Positions 35,137 to 43,418 of a stretch of 64,000 bases of DNA are shown piece after piece. Numbering within the stretch: position 1 is the stretch's first letter; each line of letters opens with the position of its first letter. Source of the DNA: Phycisphaera sp. (lineage in GTDB: Bacteria; Planctomycetota; Phycisphaerae; Phycisphaerales; Zrk34); assembly GCA_016125285.1 (NCBI GenBank), contig WGMA01000028.1:62001-126000 (forward strand). Reading direction: 5' to 3'. A model generated the notes under the pieces. The model ran no database searches, was not told the origin of the DNA, and saw nothing but the letters and a program-made list of their open reading frames with translations. The position numbers and the translations under genes are program-made.

Positions 35137-35181
35137 GGCGGGCATTGTAGGGGGAAATGGCGGTCGGCCAAGCACCATGTC

Positions 35182-35294
35182 GGATGGCTCGCTGTGCTCG
35201 TGATGCTGGATGCTAGATAGGTCGCTGCGCTCCCGATGCTGGATCGGCGCGGGTCATACGATGGACGCATCCAGCATCCAGCATCCAGCATCCA
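35182..35294. repeat. GCATCCA heptamer array with inverted flank, copy B
   Basis: A short version with four perfect GCATCCA units (35267-35294), preceded by the same kind of inverted flank (GATGCTGGATGC, then GATGCTGGATCGGCGCGGGT). It lies between pgsA and tmk, both on the minus strand, just upstream of the tmk promoter. Confidence 0.88.
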
Positions 35295-35297
35295 GCG

Positions 35298-36032
35298 TCA
35301 CTTGTCGTCTGTCGGGCCGATCGTCTCGGCGTCGGGCTCTTCGGGCTCGCTGGCCTCGCCGCGCTGCACGGTCTTCATCGCGATGCGGGCCCCGCGGAGG
35401 TAGGGCAGGCCGCTGAGGATCGTGACGATGACCGTCGCGTAGACCAGGCCGTTGCGTGCGTGGCCGAGCCACGGGTGCGTGATCGGGTCGAGCCAGATGA
35501 TCAGCAGCACGAGCGGGATCGCCACGGACTGCAGCACCATCTTCAGCTTGCCGAACAGCTTCGCACCGAACTTGTGGCCGGCGCTCTCGAGCTCGCCGCG
35601 GATGCCGGTGACGAACAGCTCGCGGGCGAGGATCACGGCGACCATCCACGGGTACACACCGCTGACCATGTTGCCGCGGATCAGCCCGAAGATCTTCTGC
35701 CCGGAGGACACCGCTTCGAGGTCGACGAAGCGCGGCCCGCAGAGGTAGATGAACGCGCCCATCACCAGCACCTTGTCGCAGAACGGGTCCATGATCCGCC
35801 CGAACTGCGACTCGACCTTCCACTTGCGGGCGAGGTATCCGTCGGCCCAGTCGGTCACCGCGGCGCAGATGAACAGCACGATCGCCCCGAACAGGATCAG
35901 CGTCTGGTCGACGAGGACGCCGTCGGCGGTGGTCGCGCCGTAGCGGTACTGGTTGAGCACGAGGAAGAACGCCGCGGCGAGCACGAGGCGGAGCAAGGTC
36001 AGTTGATTCGGGAGGTTGGGGTAAATCGCCAT
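35298..36032 (-). CDS. pgsA: CDP-diacylglycerol-glycerol-3-phosphate 3-phosphatidyltransferase
   Basis: A 244-residue inner-membrane enzyme that makes phosphatidylglycerophosphate from CDP-diacylglycerol. The CDP-alcohol phosphotransferase signature is complete: D-W-A-DGYLAR, eight residues, then G-R-I-M-D-P-F-C-D (residues ~60-83). Five to six hydrophobic spans are present. The N-terminus MAIYPNLPNQLTLLR is typical of PgsA and fixes ATG 36032, which follows TACAGT (36045-36040) by 7 nt with no ribosome-binding site. An acidic C-terminal tail extends slightly beyond the usual end. Confidence 0.94.
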   Translation of the reverse strand: MAIYPNLPNQLTLLRLVLAAAFFLVLNQYRYGATTADGVLVDQTLILFGAIVLFICAAVTDWADGYLARKWKVESQFGRIMDPFCDKVLVMGAFIYLCGPRFVDLEAVSSGQKIFGLIRGNMVSGVYPWMVAVILARELFVTGIRGELESAGHKFGAKLFGKLKMVLQSVAIPLVLLIIWLDPITHPWLGHARNGLVYATVIVTILSGLPYLRGARIAMKTVQRGEASEPEEPDAETIGPTDDK

Positions 36033-36152
36033 CGCGGTCACTGTAGCAGCGTGGCCGGGCGGTTGCACGGGGCTGTGTTGGAACGGTGTTACGAGGGGGC
36101 CAAACCGCGGAACTTGTGCCCGGCTCACGCGTCAGTACAGAGGTCGGCGGCC

Positions 36153-36174
36153 TATGATCAGCCAGTGAAGGGAG
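36153..36174 (+). promoter_or_regulatory. TATGAT -10 box and GAAGGGAG ribosome-binding site without a canonical start codon
   Basis: TATGAT (36153-36158) is followed by a strong Shine-Dalgarno sequence GAAGGGAG (36167-36174). The next codons in the frame of the DUF4159 gene contain no ATG, GTG or TTG until 36266. An ATC codon lies 4 bases after the ribosome-binding site. Confidence 0.5.
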
Positions 36175-36178
36175 CCGC

Positions 36179-38749
36179 ATCACGTCGTACGGGGAAGGTC
36201 ATCTCGGTCGATTTGTCCGGCGTCGTGCGACGTGCCTGATCGTCGCGCTGCTGTGCCTGTGCGCCGTGGCGGTGAACGCCGGTGAGGTGGAGAACGACGC
36301 GGAGGTTCCGGACGCCCCGACGCCGGGCGTGGCGCCCGACACCGCCGCCGTCGCGACGCCGCGCCCCGTCACCGACGAAGACGTCCGCCTGACCATCGAC
36401 GCCCTCGTCCAACGCATCTACGCCCTGCAGAACGACAGCGGTCACTGGGACGCGCCGACGCGCCCCGGTGAGTGGCACGCGGTGCACTGGGGCGGCAAGA
36501 CGGCCTTGGCGACCTACGCGCTGCTGACCGCCGGCCAGTCTTACCAGGACGCGCGCCTCCGCACCGCCGTCGACTTCCTCCGCCGCATCGACCTCCGCGG
36601 CACGTACGCCCGCGCGTGCCGATCGCACGTCTGGGCCGCGCTGCCGGACACCTTCAGCCAGTACCAGCGTAAGGACGTCGCCTGGCTCGTCGCCTCGCAG
36701 CACCCCACGCTCGGCTACCACAACTACACCCAGCTCGAGCGCGACTACTACGACAACTCCGCTACGCAGTACGGCGTGCTCGGCGTGTGGGAAGGCGCGA
36801 AGCGCGGCGTGCCCGTCCCGCTGAGCTACTGGCAGAAGGTCGAGCAGCACTTCCTCCGCACGCAGCTGGCCGACGGCGCGTGGGAGTACCGCAATCAGCC
36901 CGACTGGTCCGGCTCGCGCGCGACGATGGTCACCGCCGGGCTCGCCTGCCTCCACATCACCCAGGAATACCTGCACGCCGACGACTTCCGCGAGCCCGGC
37001 GTCGCGCGCACCCATCCGCTGCAGCAACGCATCGACGCCGCGCTCGACTGGCTCGCCGGCAACTACGTCCCCGGTCATTCCGTCGGCGGCGGGCCCGAGC
37101 ACTACTACATGTACGGCATCGAGCGTGTCGGCCTCGCGTCGGGATACCGCTACCTCAACGGACGCGACTGGTACCGCACCGGCGCACGCTGGATCATCGA
37201 TCACCCCGGCAACGACGTCGTCGAGCTGTCGTTCAGCCTGCTGTTCCTCGTGCGCGGCCGCGTGCCGGTGCTCGTCAACAAACTTCAGATCCCCGGCTAC
37301 GACTGGAACAACCGCCCCCGCGACGCGGCCCACCTCGCCGAGTGGGTCAGCGACGAGGCCGAGCACCCGCTCAACTGGCAGATCGTCACGCTCGACAGCC
37401 CCGTCAACGACTGGCTCACCGCGCCGCTGCTCTACGTCGCCAGCCACGAGCCGCTCGCCCTCGACGCCGACGCCAAGGCGAAGATCAAGCGTTACATCGA
37501 CTCCGGTGGCATGCTCGTCACCACCGCCGACGCCGGCTCCACCGCGTTCACCGCCTCCGTCCGCGACCTGCTCGCCGAGCTCTACCCCGCGTACCCCGCG
37601 CGGCCGCTGACCGCCGACGACGAGCTGATGAACGTCGTGTTCAAGATCGCCGACAACCCCGTCGGCGCGACCGTCGTGCACAACGGCGTGCGACCGCTCG
37701 CGATCCACCTGCCCAGCGGCGACGCCTCCTGGACCCTCCACGCCAACCAGCACGACGACCCGTTCGTCTGGCGTCTGCTCACCAACGCCTACTACTTCGC
37801 GACCGAGATGGGCCGGAACTACGCCCGGCTCGACACGCCGATCGAGCCGCGCCTCGACCTGCACGCCGATCGCGCCGCGCCCGACGATCACGCCGCACCG
37901 ATCGATGTCGTCCGCGCACGCTACGCCGGCAACTGGAACCCCGAGCCGCTGGCGTGGGACGCGCAGGCGACGTTCATGCACAACAACGGCCGCGGCGAGA
38001 TCGCCGAACGCGCCGTCGACCTCGACGCCATCGACACGCCCGCCGCCGGCGACGCCCGCTTCGTGCACGTCGCCGGGACCGACGCCGTCCGCTTCACGCC
38101 GAAGCAGGTCGACGCGATCCAACGCTACGCCGACCGCGGCGGCGTCATCCTCTTCGAGAACGTCGGCGGCATGGGCCCGTTCACCGAGTCCGTCATCGAG
38201 ATGCTGATGCACGCCTACCGCGACGACGGCGACGCGTACAAGCTCCGCCCGCTCAGCCTCGCCGCCGACGTGCTCACCGGCGAGCACATCGACGGCGCGT
38301 ACGACCTCGCGGCCGTGACGTACCGCCCGTACACCGTGCTGCGCATCGGCAAGATCGACACGCCGCGGCTCATGACGGTGATGATCGACGGCGAGCCGCG
38401 CATCCTCGTCGCCGCCGACGACCTGTCGTTCGGCATGCTCGGCCAGCGCTCGTGGGGTGTGTTCGGTTACTCCACCGCGTCGTCGCGCCGCCTCGTGTCG
38501 AACATCACGCTCTGGGCCACGCAACGCGCCCGCCCGACGCCGCCGACACCGCCGTCGCCCACCCCGCCGCCCGTCGCGCCGCCCGCGCCCGCCGATGGCA
38601 TCGCCGAAGCGCCACACGCCGTCACCCCCAACGCGCCGTCCGCCTCGCCTTCGCCGCCCGCCACGCCCGCGCCCGTCAACGCCACCGCCACACCGACCAA
38701 CGCGGACCTGCTGAAGAAGGGCCCGCGCCCCGGCACGACGTGGTTCTGA
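36179..38749 (+). CDS. Secreted DUF4159 protein with alpha/alpha-toroid N-terminal domain
   Basis: A secreted protein of 827 residues from the first canonical start (GTG 36266), or 856 from the ATC proposed here. Upstream of 36266 the same frame stays open and encodes VRRRATCLIVALLCLCAVAVNA, a clean Arg-rich n-region and hydrophobic core of a signal peptide that the GTG start would cut in half. GAAGGGAG precedes ATC 36179. Residues ~60-330 contain prenyltransferase/terpene-cyclase-like repeats (QNDSGHW, HWGGKTALATYALL, ADGAWEY). DUF4159 follows (WLTAPLLYVASHEPL, YIDSGGMLVTTADAG), then a second related segment (YADRGGVILFENVGG). The tail is Pro/Ala/Thr-rich. Function unknown; such proteins occur with MoxR-linked and gliding/secretion genes in other bacteria. 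Confidence 0.82.
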   Translation: MTSYGEGHLGRFVRRRATCLIVALLCLCAVAVNAGEVENDAEVPDAPTPGVAPDTAAVATPRPVTDEDVRLTIDALVQRIYALQNDSGHWDAPTRPGEWHAVHWGGKTALATYALLTAGQSYQDARLRTAVDFLRRIDLRGTYARACRSHVWAALPDTFSQYQRKDVAWLVASQHPTLGYHNYTQLERDYYDNSATQYGVLGVWEGAKRGVPVPLSYWQKVEQHFLRTQLADGAWEYRNQPDWSGSRATMVTAGLACLHITQEYLHADDFREPGVARTHPLQQRIDAALDWLAGNYVPGHSVGGGPEHYYMYGIERVGLASGYRYLNGRDWYRTGARWIIDHPGNDVVELSFSLLFLVRGRVPVLVNKLQIPGYDWNNRPRDAAHLAEWVSDEAEHPLNWQIVTLDSPVNDWLTAPLLYVASHEPLALDADAKAKIKRYIDSGGMLVTTADAGSTAFTASVRDLLAELYPAYPARPLTADDELMNVVFKIADNPVGATVVHNGVRPLAIHLPSGDASWTLHANQHDDPFVWRLLTNAYYFATEMGRNYARLDTPIEPRLDLHADRAAPDDHAAPIDVVRARYAGNWNPEPLAWDAQATFMHNNGRGEIAERAVDLDAIDTPAAGDARFVHVAGTDAVRFTPKQVDAIQRYADRGGVILFENVGGMGPFTESVIEMLMHAYRDDGDAYKLRPLSLAADVLTGEHIDGAYDLAAVTYRPYTVLRIGKIDTPRLMTVMIDGEPRILVAADDLSFGMLGQRSWGVFGYSTASSRRLVSNITLWATQRARPTPPTPPSPTPPPVAPPAPADGIAEAPHAVTPNAPSASPSPPATPAPVNATATPTNADLLKKGPRPGTTWF

Positions 38750-38756
38750 CGATGCT

Positions 38757-38832
38757 CCCTCTCCCACCGGGAGAGGGCCGGGGTGAGGGTCCGCGTCTCC
38801 CTCTCCCTCCGGGAGAGGGCTGGGGTGAGGGT
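38757..38832. repeat. Two tandem CCCTCTCCC/GGGAGAGGG hairpin repeats
   Basis: Two direct copies, each CCCTCTCCC plus a short loop plus GGGAGAGGG, followed by the tail GGGTGAGGGT. They fill the space after the DUF4159 gene. Confidence 0.85.
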
Positions 38833-38920
38833 TCGATCGCGATCTTGCACGCCGCACCCTTCGGCCGCATACACGCCTGTGTTACAGTGGTGCAGGGTCA
38901 ACACACTGGGGGATCACGTC

Positions 38921-39922
38921 ATGTCCAGCCGCCACGCGTTCACGCTCGTCGAAACGCTCGTCGTCATGACGCTCGTGCTCGTCGTCATCAGCCTCTCCGT
39001 CGTCGATGCCACCATGTCGCGCACCTACGCCAACCGCACGATCTGTTCGTCCAATCTCGCCGGTATCTACACGGCGATGTACGTTTACTCGACGACCAAC
39101 CGCGACAAGTTCCCCACGGCCGGCGTCGCGACGCCCGGCGGCAGCGCGACCGGCTTCCGCGAGGGCGACCGTTCCTCCGGCGCCGGCGCGGTTCTCGACG
39201 ACAACGTCACCGCGTGCTTGTGGATGATGGTCCGTGCGGGAATGACCGGCACCAAGAGCTACGTCTGCCCGTCCACCACCGACAAGCCCGACGACTTCAA
39301 GTTCACGGCCACCGGATCCACGGGCGGCGTGGACCTCAAATATACTTTCGACTTCCTCGAACGCTCCAACCTTTCCTACTCCGTGATCAACCCGTACAGC
39401 ACGGTCAACGGCCCGCAGTGGACCGCCGACGTGAACCCCGCGTGGGTCCTCATGGCCGACAACAACGCCAACGATCACCTCGACCGCCACCGCTCGTCCG
39501 CCGCCGCGCCCGCGGCCGATGTCGAGCACATGGAGAACAGCCCCAACCACAACTACGACGGCCAGAACCTGCTGTTCGGCGACGCGCACGTCTCGTACGC
39601 GCAGGATCCGTACCAGGGCCCGTCGAATGACAACGTGTTCGCGGTGACGGTGGCCGGCGTCGACGCGCCACCGTCGCTCGCGCACGACGCCGGCGACCCG
39701 GCCAACCGCAAGGTCGATGTCACGCTGCTGCCGGTCAGCGGCAACGGCGGCGTGAGCCTCAGCGGACTACCGATGGACGTCACGCCCATGGCCACGATCT
39801 ACGCCGCGCGCCGCCGCCAGCAGATGATCATGTACGCCGCGTTCGCCGCCCTCGGCGTCGTCGTCCTGCTCGTCTACGTCCTGATCAAGAACCGCCGCCG
39901 CGAGCAACCGATCGAGGCGTGA
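38921..39922 (+). CDS. Type II secretion/pilin-like protein of the H-X9-DG class with C-terminal membrane span
   Basis: A 333-residue protein. The N-terminus HAFTLVETLVVMTLVLVVIS is a prepilin-type methylation/cleavage signal (cleavage before FTLVE expected). The C-terminal part has the HNYDGQNLLFGDAHVSY motif characteristic of the planctomycete H-X9-DG proteins. Unusually, a second hydrophobic helix (MIMYAAFAALGVVVLLVYVL, ~302-321) with a basic end closes the protein, predicting anchoring at both ends. ATG 38921 follows GGGGGAT; a TACAGT box is at 38883-38888. These proteins are believed to act as pseudopilins or surface proteins in Planctomycetota. Confidence 0.88.
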   Translation: MSSRHAFTLVETLVVMTLVLVVISLSVVDATMSRTYANRTICSSNLAGIYTAMYVYSTTNRDKFPTAGVATPGGSATGFREGDRSSGAGAVLDDNVTACLWMMVRAGMTGTKSYVCPSTTDKPDDFKFTATGSTGGVDLKYTFDFLERSNLSYSVINPYSTVNGPQWTADVNPAWVLMADNNANDHLDRHRSSAAAPAADVEHMENSPNHNYDGQNLLFGDAHVSYAQDPYQGPSNDNVFAVTVAGVDAPPSLAHDAGDPANRKVDVTLLPVSGNGGVSLSGLPMDVTPMATIYAARRRQQMIMYAAFAALGVVVLLVYVLIKNRRREQPIEA

Positions 39923-39947
39923 CGCCGCCCCCGTGACAAAGATAAAG

Positions 39948-39969
39948 CCCGGGGTAGGCCTACCCCGGG
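39948..39969. terminator. Perfect 22-bp palindrome between convergent genes
   Basis: The arms CCCGGGGTAGG and CCTACCCCGGG abut with no loop. No T tract follows on either strand. Its position between two converging genes suggests a bidirectional transcription stop or mRNA 3'-end stabiliser. Confidence 0.55.
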
Positions 39970-40015
39970 TCCGATTCGACTCACATTCTCAATCCCTCAT
40001 CCGACCACGACGCGC

Positions 40016-40489
40016 CTACTCGCCGCGTTCGCGTTCTTCATCGCGTTCCGCGGTGAGCAGTTCCTGCGGATCGATCACGCTGTCGTACTCAACCGACGCG
40101 CTCGCGTCGACCAGCAACGCGTGCCCCACGTGACGCAGCAGGAACCGCTCGACGATCTGCGAACGCTGACGCTCGGCGTCGCTCCCATCGCCGTCGACGT
40201 GCGGCCCGGTGAAGTGCTCGGTGTCGCCGTCCGTCCGCTGCCCGCCGAGGTCCAGCTTCTCCCGGCACGTCACGCAGACCAGGCTGTAGGACGTGGCCGG
40301 CGCGGCATCCTGTTTGACGGGGTCGGCCGACGCGTCCGCGCCGTGCGCCACGCCGTGGTGCTGAGCCGGCGGCGGCACCCGCTTCGACGCCGGTTCGTCG
40401 AGGAGCCAGATCACGAAGCACAGCAGACCCAACCCGACAATCGCCGGGAGCGGTGACTTGCGTTGGCTGTAGTCGATGTACTGTTGCAT
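40016..40489 (-). CDS. Small membrane-anchored protein with a CxxC motif
   Basis: A 157-residue protein not recognised as a family. One hydrophobic span at ~14-30 (LPAIVGLGLLCFVIWLL) near the N-terminus predicts an anchored protein with the remainder outside. CVTC at ~71-74 could be a redox or metal-binding pair. The C-terminus is highly charged (ERDEERERGE). It is the last gene of a minus-strand group with the GNAT, PDZ and membrane-protein genes, 6 bp after the GNAT stop. Confidence 0.75.
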   Translation of the reverse strand: MQQYIDYSQRKSPLPAIVGLGLLCFVIWLLDEPASKRVPPPAQHHGVAHGADASADPVKQDAAPATSYSLVCVTCREKLDLGGQRTDGDTEHFTGPHVDGDGSDAERQRSQIVERFLLRHVGHALLVDASASVEYDSVIDPQELLTAERDEERERGE

Positions 40490-40495
40490 GCGAGA

Positions 40496-40957
40496 CTAGG
40501 CCTGCGTTGTGTTCCCCGGGATCACCCAGCACGCGTCGTGCGGCGTCATGCCGATATGCGGATAATACGCTCGCGCGGCCGGCGCGGCGAGCAAAATCAG
40601 CGTCGTGTGCATGCCCGCGGCCTCGTGCGTCCGGCGGATCAGCTCACGCCCAACGCCGCGCCGCTGGTGCGACGCGTCAACCGCCAGGTCCGACAGGTAC
40701 GTGCAGAAGTGCCGGTCGGTGATCGCGCGGGACACGCCGATCAGCAGGCCGGCGTCCGCGCCACCGTCGAGCCGCGCGGTGACGATGACCCCGGCGTGCC
40801 GCAGCATCCCGGCCATCGTCGCGGCGTCGTGAACGGGGCGGCGCTCGGCGAGCGTCGAGCGACGCAGCACGTCGACGAACTCGCCGGCGGTGAGGCCGGG
40901 CTCGACCGCGTAGCGGATCGGTGGGGCGGCCGCGCCGGCCGAATCGGCGGGCGTCAC
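40496..40957 (-). CDS. GNAT family N-acetyltransferase
   Basis: A 153-residue acetyltransferase. The acetyl-CoA motif A is [20 protein letters not shown] (Q-R-R-G-V-G at ~98-103), followed by a beta-bulge and the RAYYPHIGM segment that usually carries the catalytic tyrosine. The GTG start at 40957 overlaps the stop of the PDZ gene (GTGA), which decides the start and implies coupled translation. The acceptor substrate is unknown. Confidence 0.9.
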   Translation of the reverse strand: MTPADSAGAAAPPIRYAVEPGLTAGEFVDVLRRSTLAERRPVHDAATMAGMLRHAGVIVTARLDGGADAGLLIGVSRAITDRHFCTYLSDLAVDASHQRRGVGRELIRRTHEAAGMHTTLILLAAPAARAYYPHIGMTPHDACWVIPGNTTQA

Positions 40958-41529
40958 GGCGCCGGCTCCGTGGGCGTCGTCGGTGGCGGGTTGACGGCGT
41001 CGCTCGGTGTCGCGCCGTCGCTCGGCGCGGCCTCCTCGGTGTTGAGTTCATGCAGGAACTTGTCGGCCCGCTTCCGCGCCGCCTCGCGTTCCTCGGGCAA
41101 CGCCAGGTCGCGCAGCAACGCCAGGTCGACGTAGTCGATCAGCTGGATGTCGATTTCGACCATCTGGTGGTCGCGCTTGACCGCGACGTGGATCGTGTCG
41201 CCCGGCTGCTTGTCGATCGTGATCTTCCGCAGGTCCTGGATGTTCGCCACGGGCTTGCCGTCGGCGCTCTGGAACAGGTCGCCCGCGAGCATCCCCGCGC
41301 GGTCCGCGCCGCTGCCGGGCACGATCTTGGTCACCTGCTCCGGCGGGGCGCCGTGCGTGCCCATCTCGATCCCGAGGAACCCGTGATCCGGCAGCGTGTT
41401 CGCGGGCCTCGCCGAACCGATCGGCGGCGCGATCTCGGGCATGTTGCGCACCGACAGCATCATGACGGAAACCAGCACCGCCAGCGACACAAGCAACGCC
41501 GCCAACATCATCAGAAAACGACCGCTCAT
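40954..41529 (-). CDS. Membrane-anchored PDZ domain protein
   Basis: A 191-residue protein. Residues ~4-25 are an N-terminal membrane anchor ([21 protein letters not shown]). Residues ~45-130 form a PDZ domain: FLGIEMG, then [25 protein letters not shown] and [15 protein letters not shown]. The rest is a charged helix and Thr/Pro tail. No protease domain is present, so it is probably an adaptor that binds peptide C-termini in the periplasm. ATG 41529 follows AGAGAG and a TATGCT box lies upstream. It overlaps the GNAT gene by 4 bases. Confidence 0.87.
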   Translation of the reverse strand: MSGRFLMMLAALLVSLAVLVSVMMLSVRNMPEIAPPIGSARPANTLPDHGFLGIEMGTHGAPPEQVTKIVPGSGADRAGMLAGDLFQSADGKPVANIQDLRKITIDKQPGDTIHVAVKRDHQMVEIDIQLIDYVDLALLRDLALPEEREAARKRADKFLHELNTEEAAPSDGATPSDAVNPPPTTPTEPAP

Positions 41530-41620
41530 AGACGTGCTCTCTGCTAACAGCATAACAACGTCACGCCGCTGCTACGAGAGCAATCGTCCCGGCCCGGCGT
41601 CGTCGTCGCCGAGCGGCGCG

Positions 41621-42988
41621 TCACTTCGCCTTGTCGGGCGGAGCGGCGGGCGCGGGCTTGTCGAACACGCCCTGCGCCCGCAGCGTCGGGTACAGGCTCG
41701 CGTTCTGGTAGTCCTCGACGCCGAACGCGATCCACACCGTGTCCGGGTTCACGCGGTTGCCCTTGCCGATCTTGCAGTCGATCGTCGAGCCGTCGTCCAG
41801 CCGCAGCGTCATCCGCTGTGGCTGCGCGATGCCCTCGTGATTCGGGCTGTACGGGCTCGTGTCGGCCAGCTGCTCGGCGATGGCGCGCAACGTGGCGCGG
41901 TCGTCGATCACCAGCGCGGTCTTGTTGCGCTCGTCCTCGATCCGCACCTCGCGCAGCTCGCCCGGCCCCAGCGTCCGCAGATGCTGCAGCGTCCGCATGT
42001 GCGGCACGGCGTAGGCCCACACGCCCACGCTCAACGGAACCGCCGCCAGCGCAAACAGCAAGGCCGGCGGGCGACGCGACGCCGACCAGAAGTAGCACGC
42101 CGCACCGATCACCCCGCCGAGAAACATGAACGGGAACAGCAGCTGCGGCGCGAACAGCGTCGAGCCCCACACCAGCAGCATCAGGTCCGGCACGAGCACC
42201 AGCGACACCACCGCCCGGGGCCACGGCTTGAGGTACGGCGGCAGCGCCGCGAGCACCGACAGACCCACCGCCGCGATCCACACCTGGAAGAACAATCCCC
42301 CGGCGTCCGGCGGCAGCGTGCTGAAACGCACGACCAGCGACACCCCGACCACCAGGCCGAACAGGATCGCCTCGTAAGGCATCTTCAGCTTCAGCTCGCG
42401 CCGCCCGGCGCGACGACGCGACCCGGCGTCCGCATCGTTGGCATCCGCGGCATCGGCGTCCGCGCGATCGGCGTCCGTGTCGCGCGACCCCGGCTCGACG
42501 CCGTCCGCTGCGAGCCGCGCGCGAACCCGCGCCAGCAGACCCTCGAGCTCCGCCTTGTCGAGCGACTCGCCGAACCGGATGTCGAAGTCTTCGCCGTGGA
42601 TCACCAGCCGCCAGTGCTCGCGGCCCCGTCGCTTGCCCTGCGGCAGCGCGTGCTTCACCTCCAACGCACGCAGCTTGTCCCGCCCGATCGTCCGCCGATC
42701 GAACGTCACCACCGCCTCCCGCTCCCACGTGATCCCCTCCGGCCCGACGATCAGCCGATCCTTCCCCGCCACCGAGTACACGATCAGCCCCAGCAAGAAC
42801 AACCCCACCAACGCCGGCGCCGCCAGCACCCCGATCGCCTCCAGCGACCTGTCCCCGATCGCCAGACACACCAGCCCGAACGCCCAGAAGATCAGCCATG
42901 GAACGAGACACCCCACCGCCCCCGCCGACCCGTGCGACGCCGTCACCACCAAGGCGTCGGGTGAATCCTGGATCTGGATGTTGCTCAC
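41621..42988 (-). CDS. Membrane protein with intracellular PH-like N-terminal region, function unknown
   Basis: A 455-residue protein not matched to a named family. Two membrane spans at ~22-62 (LVPWLIFWAFGLVCLAIG, then LVGLFLLGLIVYSVAG) are followed by a beta-rich segment of ~100 residues (DRLIVGPEGITWER, RREHWRLVIHGEDFDIRFG) of the kind often seen in membrane PH-like proteins. Then come an acidic Asp/Ala repeat (DADRADADAADANDADAG), four further spans and a ~130-residue soluble C-terminus. GTG 42988 (VSNIQIQ) is preferred over the first in-frame ATG at 43042 because GGGGTGA lies directly before it. A TATACT box is at 43068-43063. Confidence 0.75.
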   Translation of the reverse strand: MSNIQIQDSPDALVVTASHGSAGAVGCLVPWLIFWAFGLVCLAIGDRSLEAIGVLAAPALVGLFLLGLIVYSVAGKDRLIVGPEGITWEREAVVTFDRRTIGRDKLRALEVKHALPQGKRRGREHWRLVIHGEDFDIRFGESLDKAELEGLLARVRARLAADGVEPGSRDTDADRADADAADANDADAGSRRRAGRRELKLKMPYEAILFGLVVGVSLVVRFSTLPPDAGGLFFQVWIAAVGLSVLAALPPYLKPWPRAVVSLVLVPDLMLLVWGSTLFAPQLLFPFMFLGGVIGAACYFWSASRRPPALLFALAAVPLSVGVWAYAVPHMRTLQHLRTLGPGELREVRIEDERNKTALVIDDRATLRAIAEQLADTSPYSPNHEGIAQPQRMTLRLDDGSTIDCKIGKGNRVNPDTVWIAFGVEDYQNASLYPTLRAQGVFDKPAPAAPPDKAK

Positions 42989-43062
42989 GATCACCCCGCG
43001 GTTCGTTCGTGTGCTGCGGCAATCCGGCCCGACACGCCACACAGGGGTCGGGTCACGGAGTC

Positions 43063-43068
43063 AGTATA
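43063..43068 (-). promoter_or_regulatory. TATACT -10 box for the membrane-protein gene
   Basis: The box lies on the minus strand about 75 bp before the GTG start at 42988, with a leader of roughly 70 nt implied. Confidence 0.45.
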
Positions 43069-43418
43069 AAGACCGAACGACACACATGTGTGCGAAAGGG
43101 GCAGGGCGATGTCTGGAAGGTTGGTATCATTCGCGCGTCATGCAAATCAGGCGGGGCGCTTTTGGGCCCGTTTCGCGCTCGGAATCGGCGCGGAAATGTC
43201 CCGTTTGCGCCCCATTCGCGCCCCGTTTTGTCCCGTGCAGGCGTTCAGATGTTCCGTTGGTGTACCGTGCCTAAATTGCTAAAAATACTCAATTTGCGAT
43301 TAATTCTGGTCGGCGCGTCTCCCGGGGCCCCGATTCTGACGCGTGAGACGGGGGTTCTCGACGTCGATCGCGACGGCGGGGTGTTGTTTAGTATAATCTG
43401 CGCACACCGTGTTCGCAA
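43069..43418. other. Intergenic region downstream of trpB
   Basis: About 350 bases with no convincing gene. It holds the 12-bp palindrome CACACATGTGTG (43081-43092), an AT-rich island with a weak hairpin AAATTG/CAATTT (43273-43295), and a plus-strand TATAAT (43392-43397) pointing into the 3' end of trpB. No strong terminator for trpB is visible. Confidence 0.55.

Noticed and set aside
38676-38904. Open frames with PSPQPSPGGRG or TLTPALSRRER peptides (also near 27570 and 54700)
   Set aside because: They are read through the CCCTCTCCC/GGGAGAGGG hairpin repeats, a well-known source of spurious proteins.
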